Shown here piece by piece: positions 1 through 10,431 of a stretch of 64,000 nt of DNA. Source of the DNA: Lysobacterales bacterium (GTDB lineage: Bacteria; Pseudomonadota; Gammaproteobacteria; Xanthomonadales; SZUA-5). Position 1 is the first letter of the stretch. Every line of letters begins with the position of its first letter. Under the pieces are notes generated by a model, which searched no databases, had not been told where the DNA came from, and saw only the letters and a list, made by a program, of their open reading frames with translations. Both the position numbers and the translations under genes were made by a program. The stretch lies in contig JALHMH010000013.1 of assembly GCA_022844165.1 (NCBI GenBank), positions 54,045 to 118,044 of the forward strand, read 5' to 3'.

Positions 1-2533
1 AGCCATCATTCGCAGCGATGGCAAAGAAGCCGTCGAAATAGCACTCTACAAGGAAGGAGATGCGAACACGGTGACGGTGGCGGACGGCGTAGAGCGGGCG
101 CTGGAACGGCTCAAGGATCAGATCCCCGCAGGTGCCACGCTGGTCAAGATCGACGACCAGTCTTTGTTCATTCGCAGTTCGATCAAAGAGGTGGTTGAAG
201 CCGCATTGATCGGCGGGCTGCTGTCGATTCTGCTGATTTATCTGTTCCTGGGACAGGCGTGGGCAACCTTCGTGATCGCGTTGTCGCTGCCAGTTTCGAT
301 CATTACGACTTTCTTCTTCATGCTGCAGTTCGATATCAATTTGAACGTGATGTCGCTGGGTGGCATCGCGCTGGCCACCGGCATGGTTGTCGACAACGCC
401 ATTGTCGTGCTCGAGAACATTCGCCGGTTACGCGAAGAGGGATTGAGCGCGCTGGACGCCACGGTGCAAGGCACCAGTCAAGTCGGCATGGCCATCAGCG
501 CCTCGACGTTCACGCATATTGCCGTGTTCTTACCCTTGGTCTTCGTGGAAGGCATCGCTGGCCAGTTGTTTGGCGACCAGGCTTTGACCATCACCTTTGC
601 GATGCTGATCTCGCTGATGGTCGCGATCACACTCATTCCGATGTTGTCTTCGCTCGGCGAACCCGGCGAGCGCGCTGTAAAAATCGAAGAGCCAGCGGCG
701 ACGACAGCACACACGCCACATTGGTTGCTGGCAAACACGCCAGTTGTGAACGATATGCGGCTGCTTTTGTTCCCGCTGTGGCTGCTGCTGTTCGTCCTAC
801 GTTTGATCTTCATGATCGTACGTCGAGTCGCGTTTGCGGTTGCGAAGTTCGCGCACGTACTCTGGCGGCTATTGGCAGCGGTCGCAACTCGTGTGCTGCA
901 GCCGCTGGCCAAAATCACCATGACCGGGTTCGAACGTATCACTCGCGGCTACAACTGGCTGTTACCCTGGTCACTCCGAAATCCGGCAACCGTTCTGGGC
1001 ATCGCGTTGCTCAGTGGCGCTCTGAGCGTAGCGATCGTGCCGCGCCTTGGGCTTGAGCTGATTCCGGAATTTGCGCAGGGCCAGTTGCAGGTCGATATCA
1101 AATTGCCAGTCGGTACGCCGCTCGCTCGTACCGACCAGGTCATCACCGATTTACAAACTCAGGCGCTGACCGTTTCAGGTGTGAAGCAGATCTTCGCAAC
1201 GGCCGGCACCGGTGCGCGACTGGACGCTAACCCAACCGAATCGGGCGAAAACATCGGCAAACTCCTGGTTTCGCTGAACCCAGGCACACCGCGCTCGGCA
1301 GAACCCGGAATTATCGAAGGCTTACGCGCGTTCACTGACCGTCTGCCCGGTTCCGAGACCAAATTCAGCCGCCCGCAGTTGTTTGCTTTCGACACGCCGC
1401 TCGAAGTTGAGATCGTCGGCTACGACTTGGCACAACTGAAAATTGCAAGCGAGCGCATCGCTTCCAAAATGCGCCAAGACCCCATTTTCGCAGACGTCAA
1501 GAACTCGCAAGAACAAGGTGCGCCAGAGCTGCGCGTGTACTTCGATCAAGACAAAATCGCAGCGCTCGGCCTGACCACCCGGCAGGTGGCCGACCAGGTT
1601 GTGCGCAAAGTGCGTGGCGAAGTTGCGACGCGCTTTTCGCTGCGAGATCGGAAAATCGATGTCCTGGTGCGCGCAACCGAAACCGACCGCGATTCTGTCG
1701 AAGCTGTCCGGCGTCTGATCGTTAATCCAACCAGTACCAATCCAGTACCTCTCGATGCCGTTGCGCGCATCGACATTACCCAAGGCCCGGCTGAAATCCG
1801 ACGCAGCGACCAGGAGCGCGTTGCGGTGATTTCTGCAAGTTTGCGTGGCGATTTGGGCAGCGCGGCGCGCGCCGCGCAGGCGATTGTCGATGCCGAAAAC
1901 CTGCCGCCGGGCACTGCGGCCAAAGTTGCTGGCCAAAGTGAAGATCTCGACACTTCCTTTCGTTCTTTGTTGTTGGCCCTGGCACTGGCGGTGTTCATGG
2001 TGTACCTCGTGATGGCCTCACAATTCGAGTCGCTGCTGCATCCGTTCATCATCTTGTTTTCAGTGCCTTTGGCGCTGGTTGGCGCCATTTTGAGCCTTTG
2101 GGTCACGGGCACCGCGCTGTCGATCATCGTCTTCATTGGCCTGATCATGCTGGTCGGCATCGTGGTCAGCAATGCGATCGTACTGATCGACCGAGTAAAC
2201 CAACTGCGAGCGAGCGGGCGCAGCAAACACCAAGCGCTGCTGGAAGGCGGCCGCACGCGATTAAGACCCATCGTGATGACCACACTGACGACCTTAATCG
2301 GGTTCATGCCAATGGCTCTGGGTCTGGGCGATGGCGCGGAGCTGCGGCAGCCGCTGGCGATCACCGTGATCGGCGGGCTGGCATTTTCGACGCTGCTGAC
2401 TCTGGTCGTCATTCCGGTGCTATACGACCAAATCGATCGGCGCGAACACTATCGCCAACCGGCGGCAGTGGCAGGCGCTGTCGAGAATCATCAGAAGTCG
2501 GCTTCGACCGCCGTGAAGCTGCAGGAGTCTTAG
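1..2533 (+). CDS. Efflux RND transporter permease subunit (5'-truncated by window edge)
   Basis: ORF 71..2533; the frame is open back to position 2 (AIIRSDGKEAVEIALYKEGD...). RND signatures such as GGIALATGMVVDNAIVVLENI and a second TM block VFIGLIMLVGIVVSNAIVLIDRVNQLR. Confidence 0.95.
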   Translation, partial: AIIRSDGKEAVEIALYKEGDANTVTVADGVERALERLKDQIPAGATLVKIDDQSLFIRSSIKEVVEAALIGGLLSILLIYLFLGQAWATFVIALSLPVSIITTFFFMLQFDINLNVMSLGGIALATGMVVDNAIVVLENIRRLREEGLSALDATVQGTSQVGMAISASTFTHIAVFLPLVFVEGIAGQLFGDQALTITFAMLISLMVAITLIPMLSSLGEPGERAVKIEEPAATTAHTPHWLLANTPVVNDMRLLLFPLWLLLFVLRLIFMIVRRVAFAVAKFAHVLWRLLAAVATRVLQPLAKITMTGFERITRGYNWLLPWSLRNPATVLGIALLSGALSVAIVPRLGLELIPEFAQGQLQVDIKLPVGTPLARTDQVITDLQTQALTVSGVKQIFATAGTGARLDANPTESGENIGKLLVSLNPGTPRSAEPGIIEGLRAFTDRLPGSETKFSRPQLFAFDTPLEVEIVGYDLAQLKIASERIASKMRQDPIFADVKNSQEQGAPELRVYFDQDKIAALGLTTRQVADQVVRKVRGEVATRFSLRDRKIDVLVRATETDRDSVEAVRRLIVNPTSTNPVPLDAVARIDITQGPAEIRRSDQERVAVISASLRGDLGSAARAAQAIVDAENLPPGTAAKVAGQSEDLDTSFRSLLLALALAVFMVYLVMASQFESLLHPFIILFSVPLALVGAILSLWVTGTALSIIVFIGLIMLVGIVVSNAIVLIDRVNQLRASGRSKHQALLEGGRTRLRPIVMTTLTTLIGFMPMALGLGDGAELRQPLAITVIGGLAFSTLLTLVVIPVLYDQIDRREHYRQPAAVAGAVENHQKSASTAVKLQES

Positions 2534-2535
2534 CC

Positions 2536-5500
2536 ATGACACTCGCCGAGATTGCGCTCAAGCGTCCTGTGACGACGATCATGCTGTTCCTGAGTTGTGT
2601 TGTGTTCGGGATGCTCAGCGCGCGGCTGCTCAAATTGGAGTTTTTCCCTGAGCTGGACGCGCCGTTTATCCTGGTCAGCGTGCCCTACCCCGGCGCAACA
2701 CCGAAGGAGGTGGAGCGCGAAATCGTCCGGCCGCTGGAGGAGTCGCTGGCGACGATTTCTGGCATCGACCGCATGTTTGCCAATGCCGATGAGAATGGCG
2801 CGACCTTTTTCATGATTTTCGACTGGGGCAGAAACCTCAAGGTCAAGTTGAGTGAAGTCCGAGAACGCGTCGACGCCGCACGCAGCGAACTTCCGGACGA
2901 CATCCAACGCATCCAGGTGCTGAAATTCTCGACGAACGATCAGCCGGTTTTGCAAATCCGACTATCCAGCACCACGGGCAATTTGCTGGACGCCTACGAT
3001 TTGTTGGAACGTCGCATCAAAAGGCCGCTGGAGCGGATCCCTGGCGTCGCCTCGGTGGACCTGTCTGGCGTGCAACCTAACGAGGTCCGAATCGATTTGC
3101 TTCCCGAACGCATCGCTTCGCACAGCGTCGACCTCAACAACGTCGCGCAGCGATTGCAGGCCGCTAACTTCTCGACGTCGGCGGGCCTGATCCACGATGG
3201 CGAGTTTCGCTACCGGGTGCAGCCCGTGGGCGAAATTCGCTCACTCGAAGAGTATGGCGCGCTGTTGATCAACGACAACGGCTTGCGTCTGCGCGATGTC
3301 GCCGAGGTGCGTTTCATGCAGCGAGAGGTCGAGTTCAAGCGCATTCTGAACGGCAACTATGCGGTAGGTGTCGATATCCGCCGCGAACGCGGCGCCAATC
3401 TGGTCGACGTTTGCCAGCGCGTCATGGAGGAAGTGCGCAAGATCGAAGCCAGTGGCGCCCTGGCTGGCATCGAGATCTATCTGATTGGAAACCAGGGCGA
3501 AGGCGTGCAGACCTCGCTGCTCGAACTGGTGAACGCTGGTTGGTTGGGCATGCTCTTTTCGCTAGTGGTTCTGTACTTTTTCCTACGCCATTGGCCCAGT
3601 ACCTTGATGGTTTCGCTGTCGGTTCCGATCTGCATCGCGATCAGCCTCGGTGCGATCAATTTCGTGGGACTGACGCTCAACGTACTCACCATGATGGGCC
3701 TGTTGCTCGGTGTTGGCATGCTGGTCGACAACGCAGTCGTGGTCACCGAAAGCATTTTTCAGCAGCGCGAGAAGAATCCCCGGGACCGTGTTGGCACGGC
3801 TATCGAAGGTACGCGCATGGTGCAACTTGCGGTCAGTGCGGGCACGTTGACCAGCATTATTGTGTTCTTGCCCAATGTCTTCGGCAGCACAACCCAAGTC
3901 GGGCTATTTTTGTATTTCGTTGCGGTGCCCTTCTCTATTGCGCTGCTGGCATCCTGGTTCGTTGCCGTCACGATTATCCCCATGCTCGCCGCGCGCATCG
4001 ACCCACCGCGCGGTCTGGAGCGCGTTGCGATCGTCGAACGTTGGAAAGATCGGTATGAACAGATTTTGCATTGGACGCTGGCGCATCGCGGCATCACGCT
4101 GTCGCTCATCGTCTTGTTGTTTGCGAGCATCGCGTTGCCGTTGAACCAGGTGAAAACCGACTTTTTCGGCGGCGACGAGGATCGCGACTTTGAGATCGGC
4201 TATGAATTGAATGGCCGTTATAGCCTGGACCAGCTGGAAACCGCAGCGCGCGAAGTGGAAGCCTACCTGTTAGCGAACAAAGAGAAGTTCGAAATCGAAT
4301 CGGTATACAGCTGGATTTCGCGCGACCAGGGTATGCAAACCCGATTGCAGATTGTTGCGGGCGACGAAGCAAAACGCTCTGCCAAAGAGCTTCAAGACAT
4401 GGTGCGCGAGGGTATGCCGAAGCTCGCCATCGGCGAAGCCATCGTCGGGCTGGACAACGATGGTCCACCTGGGGCGGGCAGCGGCGGCGGTGGCGGTGAG
4501 GCGTTGACGATCAATGTCACCGGGGACTCCACTGAAGTCTTGATTGAACTGGCGAACGAGATTCAGCGCCTGCTGGACAAACGCGACGAGTTCGTCGAAG
4601 TGCGCGTCGACAATGCCCAGGAACAGCAGGAGATCCAGGTACGCGTCGACCGCGAGCGCGCCGCCAGCCTTGGATTCGAGCCTTCGCAAATCGCACGGCT
4701 GATTCAGGTCGCGATGCGCGGCACACCGTTGCGCGAGTTCCGCCAGGGCGACACGGAAGTTCCGGTGTGGCTGCGGTTCAAGGACGCTCAGAAGCTGTCT
4801 CTGGACGATCTGAAAGAGATACGCCTGACGCGTCCGGACGGCGCCAGCATCCCATTATCGGCGGTGGTGGACATCGATATGGCGCCAGAAGCGACTTTGA
4901 TCAGCCGGCAGGATCGCAGCACCAATCGTTCGATTCGGCTGGAACTGGAAAAAGACGGCGATATGGAAAAGGCCCGGCAAGCCATCGAGTCGACCTTGAA
5001 GGATTTTCCGTTTCCCGCCGGGTATGGCTACAACCTTGGTGCGCGATTCGAGGATGAACAAAAGGCGGCGCAGGAGATGGTGTTCCTGTTGGTTCTATCG
5101 ATTGTGCTGATTTATATGCTGATGGCCGCATTGTTCGAATCGCTCCTGTACCCGCTGGCTGTCATGGTGTCTATCCCCATGGCCGTGGTGGGTGTGTATT
5201 GGACGTTTCTGATCTGGCCGACCACGTTTTCGGTGATGGCCTTTATCGGCATCATGATCTTGGTGGGCGTGGTGGTGAACAACGGCATTGTGCTGGTCGA
5301 GCACGTCAACACGCTTCGCCGCCAGGGATTCGACAGGACCACCGCGCTGACGCTGGGCGGCAAAGAGCGTCTGCGCCCGATTTTGATCACCACGGGAACA
5401 ACGGTGTTGGGATTGCTGCCGCTTTGTATCAGCGATGTAGGCATTGGCAGCAACGGCCCACCCTACTATCCGATGGCACGCGCGATTGCGGGCGGCCTGG

Positions 5501-5637
5501 TTTTTTCGACTTTCATCACGCTCCTGGTGCTGCCGACGGTGTATGCAACACTTGAGGATGTTTCGAATAACCTTGGAAAACACTGGCGTGCCGCAGGGCG
5601 TCAAACAAAGACTCTCACCAAAGTCGCTACTTCTTGA
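2536..5637 (+). CDS. Efflux RND transporter permease subunit
   Basis: Start MTLAEIALKRPVTTIMLF 2 nt after the previous stop; RND motifs GVGMLVDNAVVVTESIFQ and IGIMILVGVVVNNGIVLVEHVN. Confidence 0.95.
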   Translation: MTLAEIALKRPVTTIMLFLSCVVFGMLSARLLKLEFFPELDAPFILVSVPYPGATPKEVEREIVRPLEESLATISGIDRMFANADENGATFFMIFDWGRNLKVKLSEVRERVDAARSELPDDIQRIQVLKFSTNDQPVLQIRLSSTTGNLLDAYDLLERRIKRPLERIPGVASVDLSGVQPNEVRIDLLPERIASHSVDLNNVAQRLQAANFSTSAGLIHDGEFRYRVQPVGEIRSLEEYGALLINDNGLRLRDVAEVRFMQREVEFKRILNGNYAVGVDIRRERGANLVDVCQRVMEEVRKIEASGALAGIEIYLIGNQGEGVQTSLLELVNAGWLGMLFSLVVLYFFLRHWPSTLMVSLSVPICIAISLGAINFVGLTLNVLTMMGLLLGVGMLVDNAVVVTESIFQQREKNPRDRVGTAIEGTRMVQLAVSAGTLTSIIVFLPNVFGSTTQVGLFLYFVAVPFSIALLASWFVAVTIIPMLAARIDPPRGLERVAIVERWKDRYEQILHWTLAHRGITLSLIVLLFASIALPLNQVKTDFFGGDEDRDFEIGYELNGRYSLDQLETAAREVEAYLLANKEKFEIESVYSWISRDQGMQTRLQIVAGDEAKRSAKELQDMVREGMPKLAIGEAIVGLDNDGPPGAGSGGGGGEALTINVTGDSTEVLIELANEIQRLLDKRDEFVEVRVDNAQEQQEIQVRVDRERAASLGFEPSQIARLIQVAMRGTPLREFRQGDTEVPVWLRFKDAQKLSLDDLKEIRLTRPDGASIPLSAVVDIDMAPEATLISRQDRSTNRSIRLELEKDGDMEKARQAIESTLKDFPFPAGYGYNLGARFEDEQKAAQEMVFLLVLSIVLIYMLMAALFESLLYPLAVMVSIPMAVVGVYWTFLIWPTTFSVMAFIGIMILVGVVVNNGIVLVEHVNTLRRQGFDRTTALTLGGKERLRPILITTGTTVLGLLPLCISDVGIGSNGPPYYPMARAIAGGLVFSTFITLLVLPTVYATLEDVSNNLGKHWRAAGRQTKTLTKVATS

Positions 5638-5986
5638 TCAACCCAGCCAGCGCGGCGAACGGATTGTGCGTCGCCGCCACCGGCACATTGACGCCGGTGA
5701 GGCTGCCGTGATCGTGATCGAGGTATCGCTGGTGCTCGTTGTCGTGGCAATAAAGGCATAACAGCTCCCAGTTGCTGCCATCGCTGGGGTTGTCGTCGTG
5801 GTTGTGGTTACGGTGATGCACCGTCAACTCGGCAACATTCGCGCGGGTGAAACTGCGTGCACACCGCCCGCATACCCACGGATACATCTTTAGCGCCTGT
5901 TCGCGGTACCCGTGACCACGCATTTCTGAGGCGCGCCTGCTGGCGGCTACAATGGCATCGAGCTTGTTGTTATCGATCGATTTCAT
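5627..5986 (-). CDS. YajD-like HNH nuclease family protein
   Basis: 119 aa; CGRCARSF...LTVHHRNHNHDDNPSDGSNWELLCLYCHDNEHQR (HNH motif). Overlaps the end of the RND gene by 11 nt (convergent). Confidence 0.85.
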   Translation of the reverse strand: MKSIDNNKLDAIVAASRRASEMRGHGYREQALKMYPWVCGRCARSFTRANVAELTVHHRNHNHDDNPSDGSNWELLCLYCHDNEHQRYLDHDHGSLTGVNVPVAATHNPFAALAGLIKK

Positions 5987-6052
5987 GCGGCGATTGTACC
6001 TGTGCGCGATCTTTATGCAACGGCGCCCGCCGATGCCGCTATTCTCCCGCAC

Positions 6053-7219
6053 ATGAATACCCCTGCCCTGCCGCTCGTGCGGCTCAAGACTGAACGGCGC
6101 TCGAACCATCCCTGGATTTTCCAGAAGATGGTCGAGAAGCCAGATCCAAAACCCAAGCCCGGTTCGATCGTCGACATCGAAGACCGCACCGGTGCCTTTG
6201 TTGGCCGCGGCTTCTACAACGGGCACTCACGCATCGCCCTGCGTGTTCTCACTCCGCACAACGAAGCCGTCGACCAGGCGTTTTTTGAACGCCGCATCGT
6301 ACACGCGATCGGATTGCGCCTGGATGTGCTTAAGCTCGATCAAATCACTGATGCGTATCGCTTGATCCACTCCGAAGGCGACGATTTAAGCGGCCTCGTG
6401 GTCGATCGTTTCGCCGACACGTTGATCATCGAGTACTTCAGTGCCGGCATGTGGCGCATCCGCGACCAGATCCGACGCGCGCTGGTCGCGCAATTCCCGG
6501 AGGCAAAACTGTATTGGTTTGCCGAGGAGCACGTGGCGAAACAAGAGAGCTTTGACTGTTCCACACCAGATCCACCGGCGCCCACGCAAATTATCGAGCA
6601 CGGGCTGAAGTTCAAAGTCGCACCAGGCCTCAAACACAAGACCGGATTTTTTGCCGATCAACGCGACAACCGGCGCTCGCTCGGCAGTTTTTCGCCTGGG
6701 AAACGCGTGCTGGACCTGTGCTGCAACTCGGGTGGGTTTGCGATTTACGCCAAAGCTGCGGGTGCCGACGAGGTCATCGCGATCGACCTCGATGAAGAAG
6801 TGCTGGAGATCGCGCAAGCGAATGCCAAACTCAACCGCACGCCGGTCAAGTTCAAACAGGCCGACATTTTCCATTGGCTGCGCGATGCGGCAATCAATCG
6901 CGAGCAGTTCGATGTGGTTGTGCTCGATCCGGCGAAAATGACGCGCGATCGCGAACAGGTGATCCCCGCGCTAAAGAAGTATCTGGACATGAACAAGCTG
7001 GCGATGGGCGTCACCAAACCCGGCGGCATCCTGCTGACATGCTCATGCACGGGACTGGTGTCCGAGGAGCAGTTCCTGGACATGATCCGCCGCGCCGCGT
7101 TTTATGCCAACCGCAGCGTACAGATCCTCGATGTTCGCGGCGCGGGAGCCGATCATCCGTGGCTGGCGCACGTCCCCGAATCACGGTACTTAAAGGCCGT
7201 GTTTTGCCGTGTCATGTGA
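6053..7219 (+). CDS. rlmI: Class I SAM-dependent rRNA methyltransferase (RlmI/RlmK-like 23S rRNA cytosine-C5 methyltransferase)
   Basis: PUA-like N-terminus (RLKTERRSNHPWIF), VLDLCCNSGGFAIYAKAAGADEVIAIDLDEE, VVLDPAKM, LLTCSCTG. Confidence 0.85.
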   Translation: MNTPALPLVRLKTERRSNHPWIFQKMVEKPDPKPKPGSIVDIEDRTGAFVGRGFYNGHSRIALRVLTPHNEAVDQAFFERRIVHAIGLRLDVLKLDQITDAYRLIHSEGDDLSGLVVDRFADTLIIEYFSAGMWRIRDQIRRALVAQFPEAKLYWFAEEHVAKQESFDCSTPDPPAPTQIIEHGLKFKVAPGLKHKTGFFADQRDNRRSLGSFSPGKRVLDLCCNSGGFAIYAKAAGADEVIAIDLDEEVLEIAQANAKLNRTPVKFKQADIFHWLRDAAINREQFDVVVLDPAKMTRDREQVIPALKKYLDMNKLAMGVTKPGGILLTCSCTGLVSEEQFLDMIRRAAFYANRSVQILDVRGAGADHPWLAHVPESRYLKAVFCRVM

Positions 7220-7267
7220 TGCGCTCGGCGATTGCGCTGCGCCTGCTCCGACATTAGACCTGGAACC

Positions 7268-7332
7268 CTCAGTTGGACGGGCGCTCATTGGGACAAAGCG
7301 CAATGAGAAGGAATAGCGGTCAACTGAAGTTG
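7268..7332 (+). promoter_or_regulatory. Candidate structured leader upstream of hemL (nested inverted repeats)
   Basis: cagttg(7270-7275)...ctcattg(7284-7290)-N10-caatgag(7301-7307)...caactg(7321-7326): two nested complementary arms within 125 nt of the hemL start. Confidence 0.35.
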
Positions 7333-7388
7333 TCAGTTTTAAATACCGCCGACAAAAGCACACTTTCGACTTTGACCAAACGGCACAA

Positions 7389-8687
7389 ATGACCATCAGC
7401 GCTACGAACACCACCAACCATCAAGCGTTTCTCGCCGCGCAGGCGGTCACCCCCGGCGGCGTCAATTCACCAGTGCGGGCCTTCAAACAGGTTGGCGGCG
7501 AGCCCTTCTTTGTTGCCCGCGCGCAAGGACCGTATCTGTGGGATGTCGAAGGAAAGCGTTACATCGACTACATTGGCTCTTGGGGCCCGATGATTGCCGG
7601 GCATGCGCATCCGGCGGTGATTGAGGCTGTGCAGCGCACTGCGATCAACGGCTTGAGCTATGGCTGCCCGAATCCGCTCGAAACCGAACTGGCAGCGGAG
7701 ATCATCAGGCTGGTCCCCGCCGTTGATCTGGTCCGTTTCGTTTCCTCAGGCACCGAAGCGTGCCTTTCGGCGATCCGACTTGCGCGTGGTTACACTCGCC
7801 GCAACCGCATCCTGAAGTTCGCCGGTTGTTACCATGGACATGCAGACTCGTTTCTGGTCAAAGCTGGCAGCGGCGTCCTCACCCTCGGGCTGCCCAATTC
7901 GCCTGGCGTTCCGAGTGCGCTGGCGGACTTGACGATCACAGCTGAGTTCAACGATCTCGATCAGGTACGCGATGTTTTTGCGCAGGTCGGAAGCGATATC
8001 GCCGCGGTGATCGTAGAACCAATTGCAGGCAACATGAACATGATTGCCCCCTCACCCGGTTTCCTTGAGGGCTTGCGCGAGCTTTGCGACGCCCACGGCA
8101 GCCTGTTGATTTTCGACGAAGTGATGACCGGGTTCCGCGTTGCGCTGGGTGGCGCACAAGCGCTGTATGGCATTGTCCCCGACTTGACGACGTTCGGCAA
8201 AGTCATCGGTGCGGGCATGCCGGTTGGCGCTTACGGCGGCAAGCGCGCCGTCATGGAGAACATCGCGCCGCTTGGCCCGGTCTATCAGGCGGGCACGCTG
8301 TCCGGTAATCCAGTGGCGATGGCAGCTGGTCTCGCCAACCTCTCGCTGATTCAGGCGCCAGGTTTTTACGAGGCTCTGGGCGCCCGAACGCTGGAGCTAT
8401 GCACAGGCCTTAGGAACGCGGCTCACGCTGCCGGAATTCCGTTGCAGACTGTCGCCATCGGCGGCATGTTCGGGTTCTTTTTTGCGGATGCCCCCGTGAC
8501 GTCGTTTGCCGATGCGCAGCGTTGCGATATCGAGCGCTTCAAGCGCTTCTTCCATGCCTGCCTCGAGCGCGGTGTGTATTTCGCGCCAAGCGCGTACGAG
8601 GCAGGGTTCACATCAATGGCCCACGACGCGGCGGTCATTGAAACAACGCTTCAAGTTGCCCGCGAAGCGTTCGCCGCCGTTGCGTAA
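7389..8687 (+). CDS. hemL: Glutamate-1-semialdehyde 2,1-aminomutase
   Basis: [72 protein letters not shown]. Confidence 0.97.
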   Translation: MTISATNTTNHQAFLAAQAVTPGGVNSPVRAFKQVGGEPFFVARAQGPYLWDVEGKRYIDYIGSWGPMIAGHAHPAVIEAVQRTAINGLSYGCPNPLETELAAEIIRLVPAVDLVRFVSSGTEACLSAIRLARGYTRRNRILKFAGCYHGHADSFLVKAGSGVLTLGLPNSPGVPSALADLTITAEFNDLDQVRDVFAQVGSDIAAVIVEPIAGNMNMIAPSPGFLEGLRELCDAHGSLLIFDEVMTGFRVALGGAQALYGIVPDLTTFGKVIGAGMPVGAYGGKRAVMENIAPLGPVYQAGTLSGNPVAMAAGLANLSLIQAPGFYEALGARTLELCTGLRNAAHAAGIPLQTVAIGGMFGFFFADAPVTSFADAQRCDIERFKRFFHACLERGVYFAPSAYEAGFTSMAHDAAVIETTLQVAREAFAAVA

Positions 8688-9462
8688 CGATGTTCGACCG
8701 TTGATCTTTGGCGCCTCGTCTGCGATCGGGGCCTCGCTGTTGCCGCAGTTTGCCAGCTACACCGCTGTATCGCGATTCACGCAGCGCGACCCTCGCTGGT
8801 GGTTGAGCGGCCTCGAAGTCGCGCCCGCTGCACCCGCAGCAACGACACACATCTTGAGTCTCGGACCGTTGGACGCCTTCGCCGCATGGTTGTCGCGACA
8901 CCCGTTGCCAAGCTCGGTGCGGCAGATCATTGCCATGAGCTCTACCAGCGCGCAGACCAAAATCGCAAGCAGCGCAAGCGGCGAGGCCCAGATTGCGCAA
9001 CGCCTTGTCGATAGCGAGACGCGGGTGCGCCACCGGAGTGCAGAGTTCGGCATTGCGTCAACGCTGCTGCGCGCATCCATGCTCTATGGCGGAGAACAGC
9101 ATCTGGTAGCGCGAATCCAGCGCATGGTTCGACGCTTCTATACATACCCATTTCTCATTGGACCAGGCGCCAGCGCGCTACGCCAGCCCGTACATGTTGC
9201 CGATATCGCGTCCGCCGTTTTGTTGTGCATAGATCAACCACAGGCTTTCGACCGTCAGCTTGTCGTTGCGGGCGCCGAGAGGCTCTCGCTACGCGAGCTG
9301 ATTATCCGCAGCGCGCGAGCTACGCAACGGCTTGCGATACCCATTCCCACACCAACTCATTTGATCGGTCGGATCTCGTTGGAACGCCTTGCCCAGGATC
9401 AGGTGTTCGACGTCGGAACAGCCAGAGATCTGGGCTTCACACCGCGGTGTTTTTTGCCGTAG
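8680..9462 (+). CDS. NAD(P)-binding / epimerase-like protein
   Basis: In-frame TTG candidate start; [16 protein letters not shown] Rossmann-like motif; [18 protein letters not shown] and [15 protein letters not shown] resemble SDR-extended epimerases. Confidence 0.7.
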   Translation: MRNDVRPLIFGASSAIGASLLPQFASYTAVSRFTQRDPRWWLSGLEVAPAAPAATTHILSLGPLDAFAAWLSRHPLPSSVRQIIAMSSTSAQTKIASSASGEAQIAQRLVDSETRVRHRSAEFGIASTLLRASMLYGGEQHLVARIQRMVRRFYTYPFLIGPGASALRQPVHVADIASAVLLCIDQPQAFDRQLVVAGAERLSLRELIIRSARATQRLAIPIPTPTHLIGRISLERLAQDQVFDVGTARDLGFTPRCFLP

Positions 9463-9474
9463 GCCTTGCCCGGA

Positions 9475-9936
9475 TCAACGTTTCTGCTTTTCTTCTGGCC
9501 CAAGTATCTCCAGGATGTCAGTCCATTGACGCGGTGCTTGCGAATACGGCAGCTGCAGCTGACGCACCCGCATTTCCAGAATGGCGTTTGAGCTGTCGAC
9601 CATGGCGCGTCTATGCAAGCCGGACCGCACGAACGCATTCCGATCGGCGCTGCTTCGCCAAACGGTGTAGGTCCAAACCTGATCACCCCAGATCTCCCGA
9701 CGCAATGAATGACCCACGATACCCGGCTGGTCGTCCATCACCCTCCGGAGCTTGTCGACATAGTTGTCGAAAGCCTGCCGATGGTCCGGGTCCAATCTCG
9801 CGTGAGTGATCGAAACTTCAACCAATTCCTCGTTCGCCAGCGGTTTCCACTGCATCGGCGTGGAGAAGGCACACCCGGCGCTCCACGCGCAGAGACTCGT
9901 CATGACCGCAGCACCAATCAAACGTATCGAAACCAT
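9475..9936 (-). CDS. Putative lipoprotein with antibiotic-biosynthesis-monooxygenase-like (dimeric alpha-beta barrel) fold
   Basis: MVSIRLIGAAVMTSLCAWSAGCAFSTP lipobox-like signal; VSITHARLDPDHRQAFDNYVDKLRRVMDDQPGIVGHSLRRE..WTYTVWRSSADRNAFVRS. Confidence 0.55.
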   Translation of the reverse strand: MVSIRLIGAAVMTSLCAWSAGCAFSTPMQWKPLANEELVEVSITHARLDPDHRQAFDNYVDKLRRVMDDQPGIVGHSLRREIWGDQVWTYTVWRSSADRNAFVRSGLHRRAMVDSSNAILEMRVRQLQLPYSQAPRQWTDILEILGPEEKQKR

Positions 9937-9949
9937 GGAATACCTCTCA

Positions 9950-9995
9950 GTTGACAGTGTCAACAGTATCAGGGTCTAATGTAGACACTGTCAAC
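9950..9995. promoter_or_regulatory. Paired TetR-type operator palindromes overlapping divergent promoters
   Basis: gttgacagtgtcaac (9950-9964) and gtagacactgtcaac (9981-9995). + strand -35 TTGACA 9951-9956 with TCTAAT 9975-9980; - strand TTGACA inside site 2 with GATACT about 18 nt downstream. Confidence 0.7.
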
Positions 9996-10011
9996 AACGT
10001 CGAGCAAAGAA

Positions 10012-10431
10012 ATGAGGAAATCGCTGGCGGTTTTTGTAGTGTGTTGTTTGGCGTCGCACGCTTCGGGCGAGACCATAACCGTCGATGTTCAAGGCATATC
10101 CAATCCAACCGGCACTATCCGCTGCGGGCTGTTCGAATCGCCCGCTGGATTCCCGGACGAGCCGACCCAAGATCGCGTCATCGTGATTCCTGCGTCGCGC
10201 GACCAGAATTTCTGCAGGTTCGAAGCCGTTTCGAGCGGTCGTGTTGCTCTCGCCATCAGCCACGATGCGAACAACAATGGCGAACTCGACAAGAACTTCT
10301 TGGGCATGCCAAAGGAATCCTGGGGCGTGTCCCGTGGCGCGAGGCCGTCGTTAAGACCACCGCGCTTCGACGAGGCAGCACTGGATTACGACGGTAAGCC
10401 TCTCGAGATCATCGTGGAGATCGACCGATGA
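10012..10431 (+). CDS. DUF2141 domain-containing secreted protein
   Basis: Signal peptide, then ITVDVQGISNPTGTIRCGLFESPAGFPD...GRVALAISHDANNNGELDKNFLGMPKESWGVS, characteristic of DUF2141. Confidence 0.85.
   Translation: MRKSLAVFVVCCLASHASGETITVDVQGISNPTGTIRCGLFESPAGFPDEPTQDRVIVIPASRDQNFCRFEAVSSGRVALAISHDANNNGELDKNFLGMPKESWGVSRGARPSLRPPRFDEAALDYDGKPLEIIVEIDR

Noticed and set aside
1322-2412. Minus-strand ORFs of 204 and 288 aa inside the RND genes
   Set aside because: Antisense shadow ORFs in a conserved RND coding frame; low-complexity Arg/Ser-rich translation.
2098-2535. 5' extension of the second RND ORF
   Set aside because: The extension overlaps the previous RND gene out of frame; the conserved N-terminus starts at 2536.
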